Origin: Paenibacillus aceris
GTDB lineage: Bacteria > Bacillota > Bacilli > Paenibacillales > NBRC-103111
Length of the DNA stretch: 64,000 nt
Assembly: GCF_017874035.1 (NCBI RefSeq)
Contig: NZ_JAGGKV010000026.1
Coordinates: forward strand, 31,818-95,817
Direction of reading: 5' to 3'
Part shown: positions 34,281 to 44,337 of the stretch, one piece after another
Layout: each line of letters starts with the position of its first letter
How positions within the stretch are numbered: position 1 is the stretch's first letter
Program-made: the position numbers and the translations under genes
Notes under the pieces: generated by a model
Seen by the model: only the letters and a program-made list of their open reading frames with translations
The model's database searches: none
Told to the model about the DNA's origin: nothing

Positions 34281-35648
34281 CCGATCGCGTGCTTTCAATT
34301 GCAAATACGCATTAACCGCGCTCAGCGTCAGTTGGTCGGCGGGGACATCCATCACGGGGATGCCTCTGCCGGCCATTTCGTTTACATAGGCGTAGCGATC
34401 TGTCGCGAATTTGTGGGCCACGCTCTGCCGGTAAGCCTCCCGGCTGTCCTCAGCGCGTATGCGCACCCACTGATGAATAAGCGGGTCCTGCAAAGAAAGA
34501 AGCAGCACATGATGACTTCTGCGGAGCCGCTGCACATAAGGCAGCATTTCTTGATTGTACAGATAGCTTTCCATATCGGAAAACAAGACGATGAGCGAGC
34601 GTTTTTTCAGAAAACGCAGCACATGAGAGAAAGCGATCTGCGGGCTGGACTCCACGAAGTCCGTGCTCAGATCATACACAGCCTTCGTCAGTACCTGCAA
34701 ATGGGGAAGCCCTTTTGCCGCCGGCACATACACTTTGACTTGGCTCGAGTAGGCGATAAGCGCTACTTGATCGCCCTGCTTAAGTGCTACGGCCGCCAAC
34801 GTTAACGCAGCTTCCAGCGTCCTGTCCAGCTTCACTTGTCCACCCTGCTCAATCCCCATTTGCCTTCCGCAGTCCAGTATGATCGTGACAATCTTCCCTT
34901 TTTCCGGTTGAAAAAGGTTCGTCATCAGCTTCGTCGTACGCGCCGACGCTTTCCAGTTAATATGCCGAATGTCATCACCCTGCACATAGTCCCTAATGTA
35001 GTGAAATTCGGAACCGCTCCTTTGTTTTTTAAACAAACGGTGGCCTTCCAGAATCAAGGTGTCCTGAGTGGCACCAAGCACTCCGCGCACCTGAGACAAG
35101 TCCGGATAAATTTCGATCACATCGTTGGTACTTATTCGCACCTGCTTCTGCCAAAGCCGCATGCCTCCGGAATATCTCAGGTAAACGTGCTCAAATGCGT
35201 ACCTACCTCTTTCAAGAGCCGTCGCTGCGTAGCCAAAAGCTGTTGTTGTCCCCCGAAAAGCTCCGCTTAATTGACTGCTCTCCAGACGGAACGTGTAAGG
35301 CAAATGATCCATAAGTTCAACGTAAACTGTAGAAGGCTCCAAATTTTCAAGAACCAGACTTACGTCAAACGTGCTTCTCAAATCCGCTTGCTCAGGAAGT
35401 GTACGGCGCAACCTCCAACTGTCTCGTTTGGGAAGCATAAGGAGATCCACCGTGCTCAATACAAGCAGCAGCGCATTGAAGCTCCAGAAGACAGGCAAGA
35501 CCGCGTCCAAAGGAGCTGCGATTAACATGAGGGCGGAGCCGATTAGCGCTATTCCCATACATCTTCGCGTAGGAAGGATAAAATCCTGAAAGATGGCTTT
35601 ATCTAGGAACCGGAATAGAGCCGAGCGTTTCTTGGATGATGTGGTCAC
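34275..35648 (-). CDS. DUF58-domain protein
   Basis: 457 residues from a GTG; two helices at about 30-65, then a von Willebrand A-like domain. The DUF58 signature GSEFHYIRDYVQGDD-IRHINWKASA lies near 205-230. DUF58 proteins act with MoxR ATPases as chaperone-like assembly factors. The start overlaps the end of moxR by 50 nt. Confidence 0.87.
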   Translation of the reverse strand: MTTSSKKRSALFRFLDKAIFQDFILPTRRCMGIALIGSALMLIAAPLDAVLPVFWSFNALLLVLSTVDLLMLPKRDSWRLRRTLPEQADLRSTFDVSLVLENLEPSTVYVELMDHLPYTFRLESSQLSGAFRGTTTAFGYAATALERGRYAFEHVYLRYSGGMRLWQKQVRISTNDVIEIYPDLSQVRGVLGATQDTLILEGHRLFKKQRSGSEFHYIRDYVQGDDIRHINWKASARTTKLMTNLFQPEKGKIVTIILDCGRQMGIEQGGQVKLDRTLEAALTLAAVALKQGDQVALIAYSSQVKVYVPAAKGLPHLQVLTKAVYDLSTDFVESSPQIAFSHVLRFLKKRSLIVLFSDMESYLYNQEMLPYVQRLRRSHHVLLLSLQDPLIHQWVRIRAEDSREAYRQSVAHKFATDRYAYVNEMAGRGIPVMDVPADQLTLSAVNAYLQLKARDRL

Positions 35649-36528
35649 TTGTTCCGCCCTCCAGTTCCGCCTGCGGCGTCAGCAGCAGTCTGTGCCGCAG
35701 CGCAGGCCGCGCCACAAGCTTGATATCGTCTGGCGTGACATAGGTCCGGCCGTCGAGCAAAGCCCATGCTTTGCTCGCCATCAGCACCGCGATGCCTGCC
35801 CTTGGGCTAGCGCCCAGCTGGACCCTTTTGGACTCGCGGGTTTTGCGAATGATTGTTGCTATGTAAGTGTATAGGGAATCCTCCACCACCACATCCGAAA
35901 GCTTTCGCTTCAGTTCAGTTACCCGTTCAGGAGTCAGCACAGCCTGAAGCGGCTCCTCTTGATGCTGGTGAAACGGCACATGCCCCCGAAGAATGGCGAT
36001 CTCGGCTTCTTCGCCGGGGTAGTCCAGTACCAGTTTAAACATGAACCGGTCGAGCTGTGCTTCCGGCAGCGGATAAGTGCCTTCGTACTCGACGGGATTT
36101 TGGGTCGCTACGACAAAAAACGGGTTTGGCAGCTTATACGTATTCCCCTGAATCGTTACCTGCCGCTCTTCCATCGCTTCGAGCAAGGCCGCTTGGGTCT
36201 TTGGCCCGGAACGGTTTATTTCATCGGCAAGCAGCACATTGGTAAAAATCGGACCCTGAATCGTCTTAAACGAGTGATCCTGCATCTGATAAATAACACT
36301 GCCTGTAATATCTCCAGGCATCAAATCAGGCGTAAACTGGATACGGCGGTACTCGCCGCCTGATAATTCCGCAAGAGTTCGCGCCATTTTCGTTTTACCC
36401 AGACCCGGTACCCCTTCCAGCAGAACATGTCCGCCTGCTAACAGGGCTGTGATGAGCAGCCTGGTGTTCAGCTTCTGACCGAACACACGCTGCTCCATCG
36501 CTTGTATGAGTTCATTCATTATGCTCAC
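35599..36528 (-). CDS. MoxR-family AAA+ ATPase
   Basis: 309 residues. Walker A GVPGLGKTKMAR (about 38-49), Walker B LLADEINRS (about 98-106), sensor region ATQNPVEYEGTYPLPEAQLDRF. Cytoplasmic chaperone-type ATPase. It overlaps the DUF4350 gene by 4 nt (ATGA) and is the centre of the DUF4350-MoxR-DUF58 unit. Confidence 0.93.
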   Translation of the reverse strand: MSIMNELIQAMEQRVFGQKLNTRLLITALLAGGHVLLEGVPGLGKTKMARTLAELSGGEYRRIQFTPDLMPGDITGSVIYQMQDHSFKTIQGPIFTNVLLADEINRSGPKTQAALLEAMEERQVTIQGNTYKLPNPFFVVATQNPVEYEGTYPLPEAQLDRFMFKLVLDYPGEEAEIAILRGHVPFHQHQEEPLQAVLTPERVTELKRKLSDVVVEDSLYTYIATIIRKTRESKRVQLGASPRAGIAVLMASKAWALLDGRTYVTPDDIKLVARPALRHRLLLTPQAELEGGTSDHIIQETLGSIPVPR

Positions 36529-37667
36529 TCCTTCTCCAAGTAGGCGATCATTTCGCCCATCTCCCGCGTTCGCTGCACGAACGCTTGGGCACTCACGCCG
36601 CCGCGATCGGACGGCGGCTCCGCCAGCAGGCGCGCAAGCTGCGCCGCCTGCGCCTCAGGCATACGGCCGCGCGCAGTCTCCGCGGCCTGCAAAGGGCTGG
36701 CGCTGGGGCTGAGCCCCCAGCGCTGATGCAGCAGCTGCCGCAGGAACAGCTGCTGCTGGACCAGCGCCTCGTGCCGATAGCCGAGGCGCTCGTACCAAGC
36801 GGCGACGGCGTGCACGCCTTCGTCGCCACGGCGAACCGTCCACGCCCGCGGCGTGTGGACGGGGCCGAAGCGCTTGCCGCGCAGCCAGAGCCACAGCAGC
36901 AGCGCAAGGCCAAGCTGCACGCTGACGAGCACGAGCCACGCGGGGTAGACGGCCAGCAGCCCGGGCTTCGTCCCGAAACCGTGATGGGTCTCATCGATCC
37001 ACACGGCGTCCCAGGACTTCGCGAACAGCGGCCAGATTAATTCAAAATGGGACGCTTCATCAATCGTCCCATTCTGCACCCAATTCGGGGTCAGCACCAC
37101 GGTGAGGCTGCCAGCCCCTTCCTGCACACGGCTGGCGAGCACGCCGCGATCATCCTCTAGCAGCACCTGTCCGCTGCCGCCGGGCTTGATCCGGTAGGTG
37201 GTATCCACCTGTCCGGTCAGCGTCCCCTCCGCCGACGTATAGCCTGGCGAGACCTGAATGGTCGAGGCGCTGGCGCTAGGATTCTTCGCCCCGCCATCCA
37301 CCTGAATGAGCCCCCAAGAAGCCCAACCTTCAGGATGGTTATCGAACAGAATCGCATCATTGCCTGCTTGAACCCATTTGAGCAGATGCTCTCGATCCGC
37401 CTTCGTCACAACTGTTGGCTGTATGGCAACCAGCAGCATTGAACTTCCATTAGGCAAATGTTTCCAATCCAGCCGCCATTCCTTAACGGCAGTCTGCTTC
37501 GTGACAAGCAGCTCTTTCCATGCTTTCGTGCCGTCTACATCCGCAGAGAACGACAAGTTAGGGGGCTGATCCGGAAGCTTCGGTTTCACTAGCCAGTAGC
37601 CTAGTCCGAGAAACAACACAATGCTGAGAGCTAGTCCCGCATACAGTTTATTCAGCCCATTTGTCAT
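36525..37667 (-). CDS. DUF4350-domain membrane protein
   Basis: 380 residues from the ATG at 37667 (AAGGGGG upstream, overlap with the preceding gene 20 nt). An N-terminal helix (about 8-28), an extracytoplasmic DUF4350 domain (45-225), a second helix (about 245-268) and a cytoplasmic tail. The 3' third of the gene is much richer in GC than the rest. Part of the MoxR operon. Confidence 0.82.
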   Translation of the reverse strand: MTNGLNKLYAGLALSIVLFLGLGYWLVKPKLPDQPPNLSFSADVDGTKAWKELLVTKQTAVKEWRLDWKHLPNGSSMLLVAIQPTVVTKADREHLLKWVQAGNDAILFDNHPEGWASWGLIQVDGGAKNPSASASTIQVSPGYTSAEGTLTGQVDTTYRIKPGGSGQVLLEDDRGVLASRVQEGAGSLTVVLTPNWVQNGTIDEASHFELIWPLFAKSWDAVWIDETHHGFGTKPGLLAVYPAWLVLVSVQLGLALLLWLWLRGKRFGPVHTPRAWTVRRGDEGVHAVAAWYERLGYRHEALVQQQLFLRQLLHQRWGLSPSASPLQAAETARGRMPEAQAAQLARLLAEPPSDRGGVSAQAFVQRTREMGEMIAYLEKE

Positions 37668-38301
37668 TCGCGGATTCCCCCTTCCTGCCAATAACCCGGG
37701 CAACCTGTTCATACAACCAAGTAAACTGCTGCTCGGTCACAGCTTCCTTCCCGTACCAGATGCGTTCAAACAGCAGCGAGCTATCTTGAAACAAAGGAAC
37801 AAGCGAAGAAGCTGTACCTGTCAGCTCCTCTGCATATTCCCAGTTTGTTTTCCATTTTTCCACGCGAATCAGACGCGCATCTTCCATATAAAACAGGAGC
37901 GACAGAAAGACGGAGCGCACTCCCTCTCTCCAATCGCCTGCTCCCCTTAGATCGGCTGCTTGCTGCCAATAATAGCGGTAAGATCGGCTTACTTGGCCTT
38001 GCGTCAAATAAGCTTCCGAACGAACCCGTTTTTGCCATATGATTTGTTTCACGAACCAATAGATCGCAAAAGCCGCAATGCCCAACAGCAGAATGGCCAA
38101 CCCTACAGTCAGCCAGTCCGTAACTGAATCTGACACCTCAAAATGGGGCAACCAGCTCTTGATTTTACGAAATACAGGCTCCAGCCACGACCAGAGTGAG
38201 CCGTTTTTTTGGGCTTCATAAGCGGTGTATTCGTCCTGCTTCAATATGTCCAACAATTGTTCTTTATCGTCTTGCAAAGAAGTTATGAAAGCATTAATCA
38301 T
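37648..38301 (-). CDS. DUF4129-domain membrane protein
   Basis: 217 residues from an ATG at 38301; a start six codons earlier is also possible. One helix around residues 66-88, then the DUF4129 domain (about 110-190: YRYYWQQAADLRGAGDWREGVRSVFLSLL). The family is often found with transglutaminase or MoxR operons. Overlaps its neighbours at both ends. Confidence 0.8.
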   Translation of the reverse strand: MINAFITSLQDDKEQLLDILKQDEYTAYEAQKNGSLWSWLEPVFRKIKSWLPHFEVSDSVTDWLTVGLAILLLGIAAFAIYWFVKQIIWQKRVRSEAYLTQGQVSRSYRYYWQQAADLRGAGDWREGVRSVFLSLLFYMEDARLIRVEKWKTNWEYAEELTGTASSLVPLFQDSSLLFERIWYGKEAVTEQQFTWLYEQVARVIGRKGESANDKWAE

Positions 38302-39322
38302 TCTTTTTATCCAAATCAATAGGGAAATGCTCGCTCGTTGCTTCAGGAATCGTGTTATCGATCATGGCTTGGAGCCCTAATCCTTCATTCCGCACGCTCA
38401 AATCGAAGAAGCTAACCGCATAGGGCAGGAACCAGAGCGACATAACCAGAATAGAAATCAAGCTTTGCAGCAGCTGTGCGCCTAGTCCTACACCAAATAC
38501 GGCGGCAACGACCAGCTGAACAACGATCAGAAATAGATACAGAATAAGCGTGAGTACGATGTACATTCCAAATAAACGCCAAAAACTTTTGCGCGTTAAC
38601 CCCCAGCTGCGGCCAATGCCTAAGGATTCCTCCCCCAGAGCAACAAAAGGCAAATAGTAACCCCAACGGATAACAAAATAAGCAAACGTGAATAGTGCTC
38701 CCAAACCAAGAACTGCAAAAAATACAATTGTAAAAGCTACACCCCCGCCGCCAAATCCGCCTACAGCACCCGATAAACTTCCTCCTACAGCAAAAATGAT
38801 CGCAAAAATAGCCAGTATAATAGCCATCCCCAAGTAAATTCCTAACACAATAAGCCCAACTAAGAACGTACTACCGGCCAACGGCCAGAATCGCGCGAAC
38901 GACTTCTTTAATAATTGCCCGACGCCGGGCGTTTCTTCCCCATACAAACTGGCTTTCACAAGATGAACGACTGAGGCGATCGAAGCTGGCATAAGACCCA
39001 AAATCATGATCGGGGAAAGTACCAGTACCAAAATGAGCGTTTTCCATATGTATCCTTCACTATGCAAGGTAGGGTCCTTTTGAAGAAAAGAAGAGTTCGG
39101 CCCAAACATATCCTGAATCGAACCGCCATTTCGAATTTGCTCCAAAATCGACCCTGATGTCATCGCGGTTTCTTGATAGGTCAATAAGTGCTGCAGGAGA
39201 TAAAAAGGACCGTATAAAATCAGCATGATGAGTGTTAATACTACGAAGTGTTTTCGATACAATTGGAAGCTGCGGTCTAAGATTCTTCCAATTCCCATCG
39301 GTCTAAATGATACGTTTTGCAT
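38294..39322 (-). CDS. Polytopic membrane protein, first gene of the MoxR operon
   Basis: 342 residues from the ATG at 39322 (AGGGGG upstream). Six or so helices, with a Gly-rich stretch GAVGGFGGGGVAF in the middle and an amphipathic segment WGLTRKSFWRLFGMY. The fold is like the membrane domain seen next to glycerophosphodiester phosphodiesterases or DUF975 proteins. Function unknown; likely a client or partner of the MoxR/DUF58 pair. Confidence 0.75.
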   Translation of the reverse strand: MQNVSFRPMGIGRILDRSFQLYRKHFVVLTLIMLILYGPFYLLQHLLTYQETAMTSGSILEQIRNGGSIQDMFGPNSSFLQKDPTLHSEGYIWKTLILVLVLSPIMILGLMPASIASVVHLVKASLYGEETPGVGQLLKKSFARFWPLAGSTFLVGLIVLGIYLGMAIILAIFAIIFAVGGSLSGAVGGFGGGGVAFTIVFFAVLGLGALFTFAYFVIRWGYYLPFVALGEESLGIGRSWGLTRKSFWRLFGMYIVLTLILYLFLIVVQLVVAAVFGVGLGAQLLQSLISILVMSLWFLPYAVSFFDLSVRNEGLGLQAMIDNTIPEATSEHFPIDLDKKND

Positions 39323-39562
39323 GGATAACCCCCTAAATGTTGGTAATTCTTTAACTCCTTGACTATTATACACTAATCCAATAGAATTCTGACCACTAAA
39401 TTGCATGAAACCAAAATGTTCCCAACCCAATCTTTGCAGGTCTTTGCCGGGGGTTGCGGGAGGCTTTGTTATCCGTCAACTTTCGTACATGAATAACAGG
39501 CCTGCCTGAAACGCTCACCCCGTACCTGCTCCTAGCACGTGTGTATGACCCGCCCTAAATAA

Positions 39563-39741
39563 GGGAACTCCATTCCCTTATTTAGCCGAAAAATAGAATT
39601 TCTAGGATTAAACTGGAACTACAGGGTCTTATTTCACCGCATCGTCCCAATTTCTGTCCATCATAGTGAAATAGCGGACCCTAGTTCCCGTTCCCTCGCT
39701 CAATGTGCTGTTTTCGGCAAAATAGCGCCCCGTAGTTCCCC
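39563..39741. repeat. Cluster of short intergenic repeats (copy B)
   Basis: Four units: 39563-39587 and 39615-39638 (plus), 39666-39691 and 39716-39741 (minus). Consensus GGAACTAnnGGG followed by n(C/G)CTTATTTnnCC; those in inverted orientation can pair. The stretch 39323-39849 has no gene; an open frame inside is made of repeat units. Confidence 0.75.
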
Positions 39742-39849
39742 TACCTCCCCCCGTTGCCTTGAAACCATTCTCCGCACACAAAAAGAAGGGGTAAGATTCA
39801 TTCGCATCACCCCAACAACATACAAAAAAAAAGCCAGATCCATGATTGC

Positions 39850-41451
39850 TCATCGATCTAGCTCTACCCGATTCCGTCCAGCTGTTTTCGCACGATACAG
39901 CGCATGATCCGCTCTGGAAATCATATCTTCAAGCACCATAGTGCCGAACTCCAGTTTAGGCGAGAATTCAGCAGCGCCGATGCTGACTGTTAACTGTACC
40001 GTAACCTTGTCGTCCTTGTATGGTTCCATCTCGACACGTGCTCGGATCTCCTCTGCCAAGCGTGCGCTTTCCTCTGCATTTTTCCGTAGGCACAATAAAA
40101 TAAACTCTTCCCCGCCGTAACGAGCCACGACGGTATGGTTTCCCGCCAGCTGTTTCAGCAGAGTGGCCACTTGTTGCAGAACGCGGTCTCCCACCAAATG
40201 GCCGTAAGTATCATTCACTTTCTTAAAATGGTCGATATCCATCATCATGACAGAACACGTATAGCCCGCAGCTATACACGCCTTCAGTTGCTCATTCCCT
40301 TCGGACATCATATAGCGGCGATTGGGAATGTCGGTCAATTGATCGACCAAAGCGGAAACTTCTAATAAAGAAATCGTCGTCTTCAGCTTTTCAGACATCA
40401 GATTAAACGTATTGACCAGCAGTCTCAGCTCTACCGGAGCGCTTCTGATTTCATCGGCATCTATCTGGTAATGGTAGTTTCCTTTGCGGATATGTTGCGT
40501 GGCTCGAAGCAAATAGCGTATCGGTCGCTCGATCCTTGAAGCAATCGTAATAGCCGCAAGGATACTGACAATTAATGCAATGAAAGAAATGACAATAATC
40601 GTGATGCTCAATTGATTTAATTTCTGAAAAACTTCCTTTTGCGTAATTTCGCCTACGACAATCCAGTTCTTCCCTGTCGACCATTGGTATTGGCCGAATA
40701 CTTTTTCGCCATGAAAGCCGGTATACACCGCGCTCGACGTGCTGCCGGTTTTCGCTCTTTGGATAATTTCAGATGTCATAGGGGGATTTGGGGACGTGCT
40801 GCTTACATTCGTATTACCTGAAGCCGTCACAATTTGCCCTTTCGCATCCAAGACGTAAACCTCTCCTGTTTCACCGAAGCTGAGCTGCTTCATGAGCATA
40901 TTCAGCCTGTCCAGCGTTATTACGCCCATCACAACACCTTTGAATTCATTTTGATCGCCAAGCACAGGGGCTGAAAACGTAATAATCGGCTTGCCTGTCT
41001 CTCTGGAAATGTCGACACCCGAGATAAAGCTTCTCTTTTCGAGCGCATATTTAAAAAACGGCCGGTCTCCTACATAAATAAAGGAGTCATCGCCCGCGTT
41101 GATGACCCCGTCCTTCTCGACGAAATTAAGGGTATCAAATTCCGAATTGACGCCTGCATAGTTCTGGAACTCTCGTTTTAAATCGCCGATCCGGTGAAAT
41201 TTGGCATTATCCGAAAGAGCGAACCGCTTGATCGCGTCCAGCTTTTCCTGATTCCATCTTTCAATATATAAGCTTTGCAGCACTATCATTTGTTTAAGCT
41301 GACTTTCCGCTTCATTTATCCGGTTCTTCTTCTCTATCCAATAAAAAGGGACAATAATCGAAAAGGCCAATGCCGCAATGGCGACGCCAATCCACAACTG
41401 AAACCTCATTTTCATCGATTGACTGGAGAAATAAGCAAATTTGCGTCCCAT
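39850..41451 (-). CDS. Membrane diguanylate cyclase (Cache-HAMP-GGDEF)
   Basis: 533 residues. Helix at about 15-37, an extracellular double-Cache sensor (40-275), a second helix (about 283-305), HAMP (305-360) and a GGDEF domain (370-530) with an intact YGGEEFIL active site. No RxxD inhibitory site lies five residues before the motif. It would make cyclic di-GMP from GTP in response to an outside ligand, possibly small carboxylates. The window also has a tad-like locus, a frequent target of this messenger. Confidence 0.9.
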   Translation of the reverse strand: MGRKFAYFSSQSMKMRFQLWIGVAIAALAFSIIVPFYWIEKKNRINEAESQLKQMIVLQSLYIERWNQEKLDAIKRFALSDNAKFHRIGDLKREFQNYAGVNSEFDTLNFVEKDGVINAGDDSFIYVGDRPFFKYALEKRSFISGVDISRETGKPIITFSAPVLGDQNEFKGVVMGVITLDRLNMLMKQLSFGETGEVYVLDAKGQIVTASGNTNVSSTSPNPPMTSEIIQRAKTGSTSSAVYTGFHGEKVFGQYQWSTGKNWIVVGEITQKEVFQKLNQLSITIIVISFIALIVSILAAITIASRIERPIRYLLRATQHIRKGNYHYQIDADEIRSAPVELRLLVNTFNLMSEKLKTTISLLEVSALVDQLTDIPNRRYMMSEGNEQLKACIAAGYTCSVMMMDIDHFKKVNDTYGHLVGDRVLQQVATLLKQLAGNHTVVARYGGEEFILLCLRKNAEESARLAEEIRARVEMEPYKDDKVTVQLTVSIGAAEFSPKLEFGTMVLEDMISRADHALYRAKTAGRNRVELDR

Positions 41452-41636
41452 TCCGGTGTCAGCTCCTTTCTTATCTCATACGTTTATTATACCTTGAAAT
41501 TAGGACAAAAAAAGACAATTTTTATTATTTTTCGACATCATTCCGCAGGAATATTTACACATCTCCAGACCGTATTTGAAAAGAATTCGCCTTTCGCTTA
41601 TGCTAAATTGTAATAAGAAATGAGGTCATTATTCCT

Positions 41637-43784
41637 ATGAAAATTCTTGTGCTCACGGAAAAACCGAGCGTCGCGAAAGAAATCGCCCGCGTCCTCGGCT
41701 GCAATCAGAAGCAAAAACACCATTACGAAGGCGCCAAATACGTCGTCACCTGGGCGCTAGGCCACCTAGTTACTCTTGCCGAGCCCGATGATTACGATGC
41801 CAAGTACAAAACCTGGAATCTGGAGGATCTCCCTATCCTCCCTGAGCGCATGAAGCTCAAAGTCATGAAGGAAACGTCGCATCAGTTCCGCGGGATCGAG
41901 CAGCTGAGCCGCCGCGGCGATATCGCCGAGCTGGTTATTGCGACGGACGCCGGACGGGAGGGCGAGCTCGTCGCCCGTTGGATTATGGAGCTGATCCGCT
42001 GGAAGAAGCCGTTCAAACGGCTTTGGATCTCGTCGCAGACGGATCAGGCGATTCGCGAAGGCTTCGCGCAGCTGAAGCCCGGCACGGACTACAACCGGCT
42101 GTATCAAGCAGCCGTCTGCCGTTCTGAGGCCGATTGGCTGATCGGCCTGAATGTGACGCGCGCGCTGACCAGCAAATTCGGCGCGTCCTTGTCCGCCGGG
42201 CGTGTGCAGACGCCGACGCTGGCCATGATGATCAACCGCGAGACGGAAATCCGGGATTTCCGGTCCGTCGACTATTGGTTGATCGAAGCCGATTTGGGCT
42301 CTTTCCGCGCCGCGTGGCGAGACCCCAAAACAGGCGACGCGCGCATTTTTGACCGCGAGCGCGCAGATAGCCTGAAAGCGAAGCTGCAGGGCCAGAACGG
42401 CCGCATCGTTCAGATTCAACAAACAGAGAAGCAAATTCCCCATCCGCTTGCTTATGATTTGACTGAGCTTCAGCGCGACGCCAACCGCAAATTTGGCTTT
42501 TCGGCGAAACAGACGTCGAACGTGCTGCAAAGATTGTATGAACAGTATAAAATCGTTACCTATCCTCGAACGGATTCGCGTTATTTGACTTCGGATATGG
42601 CACCGACCTTGGCAGGCAGGATCAAGGGCGCAGCGATTGGTCCCTATGCACCGCTCGCCGCTCCGTTACTGCGTAAGCCGTTAACGATCACTAAGCGTAT
42701 AGTCGACGATACCAAAGTATCCGACCATCATGCGATTATACCGACCGGAGAAGCGGTTTCGCTTGCCGCCCTAAGTGCGGATGAACGCCGGCTCTACGAT
42801 CTGATCGTACGTAGATTCTTATCCCTGTTCTATGGCCCCTGCCGCTACGACGAAACGAAGCTGACCGTTGACATTGCCGGTGAGAAGCTGTACGCCTCTG
42901 GCAAAGTGGTGAAACAAGCCGGCTGGAAAGAAGTTTACGGCGCTAATGATTTCACCGATCCTGATCGGGAAGAATCAGACACGGATGACGATGCGTCTCA
43001 GCTGCTGCCTCAGGCCAAAGAGAAAGATCCCGTTACCGTCAAGCAGGCTCGTCAATTGAGCCGCCAGACCAAACCGCCTGGCAGATACACGGAAGCCTCT
43101 TTGCTATCGCAGATGGAAAAATGGGGTCTGGGCACGCCGGCAACACGTGCAGATATTATTGAAAAGCTGGTGTCTTCCGACACCATCGAACGTCAAGGCT
43201 CCCAGCTCATTCCGACAGGCAAAGGCAAGCAGCTCATTGAGCTCGCCTCGGAGGAGCTGCGTTCTCCGGAACTGACGGCACGCTGGGAGCTGGAGCTCGA
43301 ACGCATTGCCAAGGGCAAAGGAAGCATGGAGCAATTTCTAAGTGGCATTCGCGCAAAAGCCGTGGAGTTAGTTAACGAGGTTAAGAAAAGCGGCGCTGCA
43401 TATAAACCGCATAACTTGACGGGCAGCAAATGTCCGGATTGCGGAGAATTTCTTCAGGAAGTAAAGGGAAAAAGAGGCCGCTATCTCGTATGCTCCAGCC
43501 GCGAATGCTCCTACAAGCGGGAAGCGGACGGACAGTTGACGAATCACCGTTGTCCGCAGTGTCATAAAAAGATGGAGATCCACACAGGCAAATCCGGCAA
43601 GTATTTTCAATGCCGTCCCTGCAACGTGGTTGAAAAGGTGGACAATGAAGCTTCCGGCGGCGGCCGCCGTGCTTCAGCCAAAGCGAATCGCCAATTAATC
43701 GAGAAATATTCCGATCAAACAGGGCTCGGGAACTCGCTCGCCGACAAGCTCCGTGCAGCGATGCAGCAGAACAAGGAAGAGTAG
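41637..43784 (+). CDS. topB: DNA topoisomerase III
   Basis: 715 residues, type IA topoisomerase. Toprim domain (1-150) with LTEKPSVAKEIARVLG and the acidic DAGREGELV; catalytic Tyr309 in VTYPRTDSRYL. C-terminal part has one clear four-Cys finger (CPDCGEFLQEV then CSSREC) and a second (CPQCHKKM then CRPC). Relaxes and decatenates DNA. Typical size for the Bacillus TopB group. Confidence 0.95.
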   Translation: MKILVLTEKPSVAKEIARVLGCNQKQKHHYEGAKYVVTWALGHLVTLAEPDDYDAKYKTWNLEDLPILPERMKLKVMKETSHQFRGIEQLSRRGDIAELVIATDAGREGELVARWIMELIRWKKPFKRLWISSQTDQAIREGFAQLKPGTDYNRLYQAAVCRSEADWLIGLNVTRALTSKFGASLSAGRVQTPTLAMMINRETEIRDFRSVDYWLIEADLGSFRAAWRDPKTGDARIFDRERADSLKAKLQGQNGRIVQIQQTEKQIPHPLAYDLTELQRDANRKFGFSAKQTSNVLQRLYEQYKIVTYPRTDSRYLTSDMAPTLAGRIKGAAIGPYAPLAAPLLRKPLTITKRIVDDTKVSDHHAIIPTGEAVSLAALSADERRLYDLIVRRFLSLFYGPCRYDETKLTVDIAGEKLYASGKVVKQAGWKEVYGANDFTDPDREESDTDDDASQLLPQAKEKDPVTVKQARQLSRQTKPPGRYTEASLLSQMEKWGLGTPATRADIIEKLVSSDTIERQGSQLIPTGKGKQLIELASEELRSPELTARWELELERIAKGKGSMEQFLSGIRAKAVELVNEVKKSGAAYKPHNLTGSKCPDCGEFLQEVKGKRGRYLVCSSRECSYKREADGQLTNHRCPQCHKKMEIHTGKSGKYFQCRPCNVVEKVDNEASGGGRRASAKANRQLIEKYSDQTGLGNSLADKLRAAMQQNKEE

Positions 43785-43852
43785 CCTCTTCCGCAACAAA
43801 TAAGGGCCCTTGTGGTTCCTTCCCAGCACGCCATGCATCACCCTCCGTATTG

Positions 43853-43892
43853 AAAAAAACCAAGCAGGGACTGTTCGTCCTTGCTTGGTTTT
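43853..43892. terminator. Bidirectional terminator after topB
   Basis: AAAAAACCAAGCA and TGCTTGGTTTTTT around an inner GGA/TCC pair; lies between convergent genes. Confidence 0.9.
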
Positions 43893-44252
43893 TTATTCTT
43901 CTCTGGCCCTTTCCGTTACTTTGCCTTTTACCGCCATTTCCAGCTGCTCCAAGCTTGTAATCCCCAGACTTATCAGCGCTTCTCCCGCTTCCATGTGGAC
44001 ATTTGCCAAAATGTTCATACTTGTATTAGGGACGAGCGATTTGCGGAATTCATGAAATAAGACGGCGTTATACGTTTTGAGGACCGTCATAAATTCTACG
44101 TTTGGAGGAACAAAGCCGCGCATTTCGGAAGATTTCCAGAAAAAATCCCTTACATGTATAATATCAGCACCTGTCCGATTCAATTTACGAATCATAGCAA
44201 AAAATTCATCGACCAATGCCTGTCTCCCCAGACTCACACTACCATCTCCCAA
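43893..44252 (-). CDS. Small protein of unknown function
   Basis: 119 residues, no signal or membrane helix. Charged, helical with a hydrophobic core (VHVRDFFWKSSEM, LISLGITSLEQLEMAVKG). Family not recognised. It has its own promoter-like region with an inverted repeat and a terminator at the end, which support expression. Confidence 0.6.
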   Translation of the reverse strand: MGDGSVSLGRQALVDEFFAMIRKLNRTGADIIHVRDFFWKSSEMRGFVPPNVEFMTVLKTYNAVLFHEFRKSLVPNTSMNILANVHMEAGEALISLGITSLEQLEMAVKGKVTERAREE

Positions 44253-44289
44253 TCTAACATCAACCCTATCTATACTAGCGTATAAAAGG

Positions 44290-44319
44290 ATAATTATAGT
44301 TCTTTAGATCTATAATTAT
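44290..44319 (-). promoter_or_regulatory. Inverted repeat upstream of the small gene
   Basis: ATAATTATAG and CTATAATTAT are perfect 10-bp arms 10 nt apart, within 70 nt of the start at 44252. A TATAAT -10 box is embedded in the distal arm. Candidate operator. Confidence 0.5.
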
Positions 44320-44337
44320 AGTATATTAGACCTACAT

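Noticed and set aside
39629..39853. Open frame of 74 codons upstream of the diguanylate cyclase end
   Set aside because: Its middle is the translation of the intergenic repeat units (GTTGRYFAEN and the like), a known way spurious genes arise in such repeats.
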